Assembly (NCBI GenBank): GCA_018371275.1
Contig: JAHALF010000003.1
Location: 62,001-126,000, forward strand
From: Clostridiales bacterium
GTDB taxonomy: Bacteria; Bacillota; Clostridia; Lachnospirales; CAG-274
Reading direction: 5' to 3'
DNA: 64,000 nt
The translations under genes and the position numbers were made by a program. The notes beneath the pieces are model-generated. The model saw only the letters and a program-made list of their open reading frames with translations. It searched no databases and was not told where the DNA came from. Below are positions 60,843 to 64,000 of the stretch, piece by piece. Position 1 is the stretch's first letter. Each line of letters starts with the position of its first letter.

Positions 60843-61465
60843 AAGCTTTAATAATAGAATTTTTTTATGAAAAGATATCTATTTTATTTGCAATATTTAT
60901 AATTTTATTTCTTTATTTTATATATATACCTATTTTCCAAGACCCAGAAATAATAATATCTTCTTTAGCGTCTTATGTATTTGCTAGTTTATATGGAGGC
61001 ATAGTGTATAAAAGAAAAAATACAAATTTTGAGATATTTTTATCTAGCTCACCTTTAGGAAGAAAAACAATTATAAACACAGGGTATATAATAGGTCTAG
61101 TATCAAGTATATTTATAACAGTTACTTTTTTAATATTTTATTTTATTAGAAAATCATTAATGGATTTAGAACCTTTAAATTTTTTTAGTTTAATGCCAAT
61201 TTTATGTAGTTTTAGTACTGGGATAATTACAAATGCTATTTTATTTCCAACTTATGTATTACCAGATAAAGAAAATAAATTTTTATTAAATTTAGTAGCA
61301 TTTTTAACTCTTTTTATATGTGGAAGTTTTTTATATTCTTTTATAATTAAGTTAGATTTTCTTAATATGGTTATAAGGACATTAATATATTTAGGTATTT
61401 CTATTTGTATTTATATAGTATCTTATTTAATAACTACTAATAAATATTTGAAAAAAGAGTTTTAG
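60839..61465 (+). CDS. ABC-2-type permease, first subunit
   Basis: A 208-residue protein with six likely membrane helices (IFIILFLYFIYIPIF, SSLASYVFASLYGGIVY, IIGLVSSIFITVTFLIFYF and others). The KRKNTNFEIFLSSSPLGRKTIINTGYIIGL loop is typical of ABC2_membrane proteins, where the ATPase contacts a cytosolic helix. It overlaps the ATPase gene by 4 bases (ATGA). Substrate unknown. Confidence 0.82.
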   Translation: MKALIIEFFYEKISILFAIFIILFLYFIYIPIFQDPEIIISSLASYVFASLYGGIVYKRKNTNFEIFLSSSPLGRKTIINTGYIIGLVSSIFITVTFLIFYFIRKSLMDLEPLNFFSLMPILCSFSTGIITNAILFPTYVLPDKENKFLLNLVAFLTLFICGSFLYSFIIKLDFLNMVIRTLIYLGISICIYIVSYLITTNKYLKKEF

Positions 61466-61479
61466 GAGAGTGGAAAAAT

Positions 61480-62157
61480 ATGAAAGGTATGTTTTTAAAA
61501 GAATTTTATCAATTTAAAGATAATATTCCAGTTTTTATTCTTACAATAGTTTTTTTTGCAGTAGTATACAGTTTTTTTAATGTTCCATTTCTTGAGCTAG
61601 TTATAGTATTTATTATGTTTATTACAGCATCAACTACTTTTTTTAAACAAGAAATGCTAAATAACGAAAATAATTTTAATAGGTATTTAAAAACATTACC
61701 TATAAATTTTAATAAAATAATAATGGCTAAATATTTATTTATGTTGTTTATAGCAGTATTGCTTTTATTTATCTCTATTGTATGTTCACTTTTTATTAAA
61801 GAAGAAATGGAAATATTATATCAAATAAAGTATTATTTAGGTTATATATTTTTGTTTAATTTTTGTTTTATATATTTTCCTATTTCCTATTTAATTTTTT
61901 TATTTTTAAAAAGCAATTTAATAGCTAGTTTAATTTCAAATTTGGTTGGAATTTGTATTTCAATGGCAATAAATTCTTTATTAATAGCATTAATGATATC
62001 TTTAATTAGTAATATTTTTAAAGTTGATATTAATAGTAGCTTATTTCCTAAAAATATATTTTTAATTGCTGGATTAATAAGTACTTTTATATTAGCTATA
62101 ATAGTTTATATAATTTATAAAATAACTTGTTTAAAATATAGAAAAATTTCAGAATAA
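61480..62157 (+). CDS. ABC-2-type permease, second subunit
   Basis: A 225-residue protein with six likely membrane helices. It starts MKGMFLKEFYQFKDNIPVFI, a usual ABC-2 amphipathic start, followed by FFKQEMLNNENNFNRYLKTLPIN, which aligns with the LPI/LPL loop of YtrC/BcrB-like permeases. It probably forms a heterodimer with the preceding permease. AGGAGAG Shine-Dalgarno. Last gene of the GntR operon, closed by the terminator that follows. Confidence 0.82.
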   Translation: MKGMFLKEFYQFKDNIPVFILTIVFFAVVYSFFNVPFLELVIVFIMFITASTTFFKQEMLNNENNFNRYLKTLPINFNKIIMAKYLFMLFIAVLLLFISIVCSLFIKEEMEILYQIKYYLGYIFLFNFCFIYFPISYLIFLFLKSNLIASLISNLVGICISMAINSLLIALMISLISNIFKVDINSSLFPKNIFLIAGLISTFILAIIVYIIYKITCLKYRKISE

Positions 62158-62161
62158 ATAG

Positions 62162-62192
62162 AAAAGATGTGATTTTAAATCACATCTTTTTT
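62162..62192. terminator. Bidirectional terminator
   Basis: AAAAGATGTGATTT (62162-62175) and AAATCACATCTTTT (62177-62190) make a perfect palindrome with flanking A and T runs. It separates the ABC operon from the convergent SLH gene. Confidence 0.85.
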
Positions 62193-62200
62193 AATTTTAG

Positions 62201-63397
62201 TTACTGAATAGTTAACATAGTATAAATCATTTGTGCAGATTCACCTCTAGTTGCGTTTGCTTTAGGAGCAAAGCTACCATCTGGTCTACCATTTATTATA
62301 CCAGCTTGTTGAACTTTAGCAACAGAAGAACTGGCATAGCTAGAAATATTATTAGTATCTGTAAAGTTTATTTGTGCTTTATTATTATTTAAGTTAAAGT
62401 TTTTGTAATTGCAAAATCTTTCTATCATAACAGCCATTTGCTCTCTAGTAATATTGTTGTTAGGGGCAAACGTGCTAGCAGTTATACCACTTGTTATACC
62501 ATTTTTAGCTGCCCAATCTATATAAGGATTAAACCAAGCATTGTCAGGTACATCTGTAAAGTTTTCTGCCTTATATTTATTTATATCTATATTGTCCATT
62601 TTTGCAAGGAGGGTTATAAATTCTGCCCTAGTAATATTATTATTAGGAGCAAATTGGTTATCATTCATACCATTTATAATACCTCTATCTGCAAGATATT
62701 TTATAGGTTCATTAGCCCAATGATTAGTTGTATCTTTAAAATTAGATTGTTTAATAATAGGATACATAGTATTTATATCTATTTTATTATTGTCATTTTT
62801 ATTATTATCTTTTATGTTGTTACTATCTTCTTTTTTATTTGTATCTTGTGTAGTAGATTCTGTTTTCTTATCAGAAGAATTACCTACATTTGCGCCACCA
62901 CCACTAGAAGAACTAGAAGAGCTATTAGAACTAGTAGTAGTTTCTGTTTGATTATCTGTATCATTTTTAATATTTATATTAGCTGTAATATTTTCAGATT
63001 GTCCATTTAAACCTTCATCTAAATTTACAAGCTCTAATGTAGCATTTTTAGATAAGTTAGGTTTATTTTTAAATGTTAATGTACCAACATCTAATGTGCC
63101 ATTTTCTGTAAGGCTACTGCTATTATCTAAAACGATTGATATAGTAGTTTTTCCATTTTCATTATTTTCTTTAACTATACTATAATTAAATTTTTTTGAT
63201 GGATTAAAACTTATGTTAGTATTGCCACTTTCATCAATTATGTCTAACTGTAATGCGTGTATATTTTTATTTATACCTGTTAATTTTATAGTTGCAGTAT
63301 TATTGTTTATATCTATTGATAATGTTGTATCCGATGCAAAAACATTTGTTACAAAAAATAAAGTTATTAAAATGCTAGATAACAATTTTTTTATCAC
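62201..63397 (-). CDS. Secreted protein with cohesin-like N-terminus and three SLH domains
   Basis: A 398-residue exported protein, GTG start at 63397 behind AAAGGAG. Signal peptide KKLLSSILITLFFVTNVFAS. Residues 25-145 form a beta-sandwich reminiscent of cohesin domains (TLSIDINNNTATIKLTGI...LDVGTLTFKNKPNL). A Ser/Thr/Asn/Lys-rich linker, including SSSSSSSGGGANVG, covers 146-215. Three SLH domains follow from about residue 218 (NHWANEPIKYLADRGIING; WFNPYIDWAAKNGITSG; YASSSVAKVQQAGIINGRPDG), each with the FAPNNNITRAE-type end. It is wall-anchored. Cohesin identity is tentative; no dockerin is seen. Confidence 0.85.
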   Translation of the reverse strand: MIKKLLSSILITLFFVTNVFASDTTLSIDINNNTATIKLTGINKNIHALQLDIIDESGNTNISFNPSKKFNYSIVKENNENGKTTISIVLDNSSSLTENGTLDVGTLTFKNKPNLSKNATLELVNLDEGLNGQSENITANINIKNDTDNQTETTTSSNSSSSSSSGGGANVGNSSDKKTESTTQDTNKKEDSNNIKDNNKNDNNKIDINTMYPIIKQSNFKDTTNHWANEPIKYLADRGIINGMNDNQFAPNNNITRAEFITLLAKMDNIDINKYKAENFTDVPDNAWFNPYIDWAAKNGITSGITASTFAPNNNITREQMAVMIERFCNYKNFNLNNNKAQINFTDTNNISSYASSSVAKVQQAGIINGRPDGSFAPKANATRGESAQMIYTMLTIQ

Positions 63398-63421
63398 AAT
63401 AAAAACTCCTTTTTTAGTATT

Positions 63422-63449
63422 TATCTATCACCTTAAAAGGTGATAGATA
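63422..63449. repeat. Inverted repeat between two minus-strand surface-protein genes
   Basis: ATCTATCACCTT (63423-63434) and AAGGTGATAGAT (63437-63448) pair perfectly with a two-base centre. Only short T runs follow on either strand, so it is either a weak terminator for the gene ending at 63472 or an operator ahead of the SLH gene. Confidence 0.55.
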
Positions 63450-63471
63450 TTATTGTATATTTTAATGAAAA

Positions 63472-63999
63472 TTACTTAAATTCTACATTTAAGTTTTTTT
63501 GGTCTCCTTGAAGAACTATTGTTGGTAGGCTTTCATCAGTAGGCATAGTAATCCAAGCTGTATCACTTGTTAAACGTTCTTTAGTAAATGAGCCATCATC
63601 ATTAAATGTACCTTGCCACATTTGTGCCATAATTTCTGTTGGTAAATCACTTATACTTTCGTGTCCTTTATCTGAACTCTCACCTTGTATTTGTGGTACA
63701 AATATAAATATACCTTCAGCTGTGGAAGATGTAATAGTACCATTTTCATCTACAGTATCAAACATAAGAGTATAACCACCAACTGGTCTTTCTTCTGTTT
63801 TAGGTTGTTCATTTAGTGAATTTTCTGTTGAATATATACCTTTAACATAAATGTTGCTTAAAATAGAGTTTCCTCTATATTTACCTACAATAACTAATGA
63901 GTCTTTAGGTATAACATCATCTGTACCTTCTCCATATTTGTAATCAGCAGATAATCTACCAATTCCCATTTCCATAAATTCTACATTATCTCCAGGATA
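63472..63999 (-). CDS. Surface-protein-like CDS, C-terminal part (partial at right edge)
   Basis: The frame is open to the window's right edge (…YPGDNVEFMEMG), so the 5' part is missing and the internal ATG at 63975 is not the start. The visible 175 residues are acidic, without membrane helix or Cys, and look like a beta-rich extracellular module (KDSLVIVGKYRGNSILSNIYVKGIYS; GGYTLMFDTVDENGTI; EGIFIFVPQIQG). It lies just upstream of, and in line with, the SLH gene. Family not recognised. Confidence 0.6.
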   Translation of the reverse strand, partial: YPGDNVEFMEMGIGRLSADYKYGEGTDDVIPKDSLVIVGKYRGNSILSNIYVKGIYSTENSLNEQPKTEERPVGGYTLMFDTVDENGTITSSTAEGIFIFVPQIQGESSDKGHESISDLPTEIMAQMWQGTFNDDGSFTKERLTSDTAWITMPTDESLPTIVLQGDQKNLNVEFK

Positions 64000-64000
64000 A

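Noticed and set aside
62438..63010. A 190-codon open frame antisense to the SLH gene
   Set aside because: Composition (Ile, Cys, Tyr runs) is that of a complement of an Asn/Lys/Asp-rich linker; the opposite strand carries three clear SLH domains.

Overview
The window is very AT-rich, densely coded and fully chromosomal in character: I see no insertion sequence, prophage, plasmid or CRISPR array. The gene content points to a spore-forming, low-GC anaerobic Firmicute of class Clostridia, probably Lachnospirales-like. The pointers are an uninterrupted sporulation sigma factor sigK, a PASTA-domain kinase with its PP2C phosphatase, SLH-domain surface proteins, DUF4250 and DUF1292 small proteins, scpAB, adenosylcobalamin synthesis genes and a diaminopimelate pathway under a lysine riboswitch. 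The family assignment is inference; spore-forming Clostridia is the safer level.

Layout. 1-3.4 kb: the tail of a cobalamin operon (cobO end, HAD phosphatase, cbiB, cobD, PP-loop ATPase). 3.4-5.6 kb: a small convergent membrane-protein ORF, a DUF4250 gene and ruvAB. 5.7-10.3 kb: a MacAB-like efflux operon with two tandem paralogous permeases. 10.4-11.9 kb: GNAT, rhomboid protease and a small unknown. 12-17.3 kb: rsmB-rlmN-stp-prkC. 17.4-26 kb: miaB-ylbF-mutS-mutL, then a degenerate M50-type membrane protein with scpA-scpB. 26-27.2 kb: a Cys/His-rich DUF1292 protein and an unknown. 27.3-35.4 kb: a surface-protein region with a 1658-residue SLH/LRR protein, a small membrane protein and two stalk-domain secreted proteins, the first preceded by three tandem promoter-like repeats. 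35.5 kb: sigK.

36.3-48.2 kb lies on the minus strand: DAHP synthase, 5-formyl-THF cyclo-ligase, a zinc-ribbon membrane protein, htpG, two flavoproteins, an LCP protein, MATE, glnS and a small Cys protein. 48.3-48.5 kb: tRNA-Phe and tRNA-Lys. 48.7-56.4 kb: polA-coaE-lytic transglycosylase-peptide-binding lipoprotein-GalT-like-ddl and a small membrane protein. 56.4-59.5 kb: lysine riboswitch-asd-dapA-dapB. 59.5-62.2 kb: a GntR-regulated ABC exporter. 62.2-64 kb: a minus-strand SLH protein and the 3' end of another surface protein.

The points I would look at first are: three tandem 69-71 bp repeats at 33.0-33.2 kb, each with a GGAAC-N16-CGTTT arrangement like an ECF-sigma promoter; an M50 site-2-protease homologue in the scpAB operon that has lost its zinc-binding residues; a CIRCE-like palindrome between a flavoprotein gene and htpG that also looks like the upstream terminator; apparent ATA and ATT start codons at ruvB and a small membrane-protein gene; and Cys/Gly/His-rich tails on two unrelated small proteins. 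All family names come from reading motifs, with no database search.
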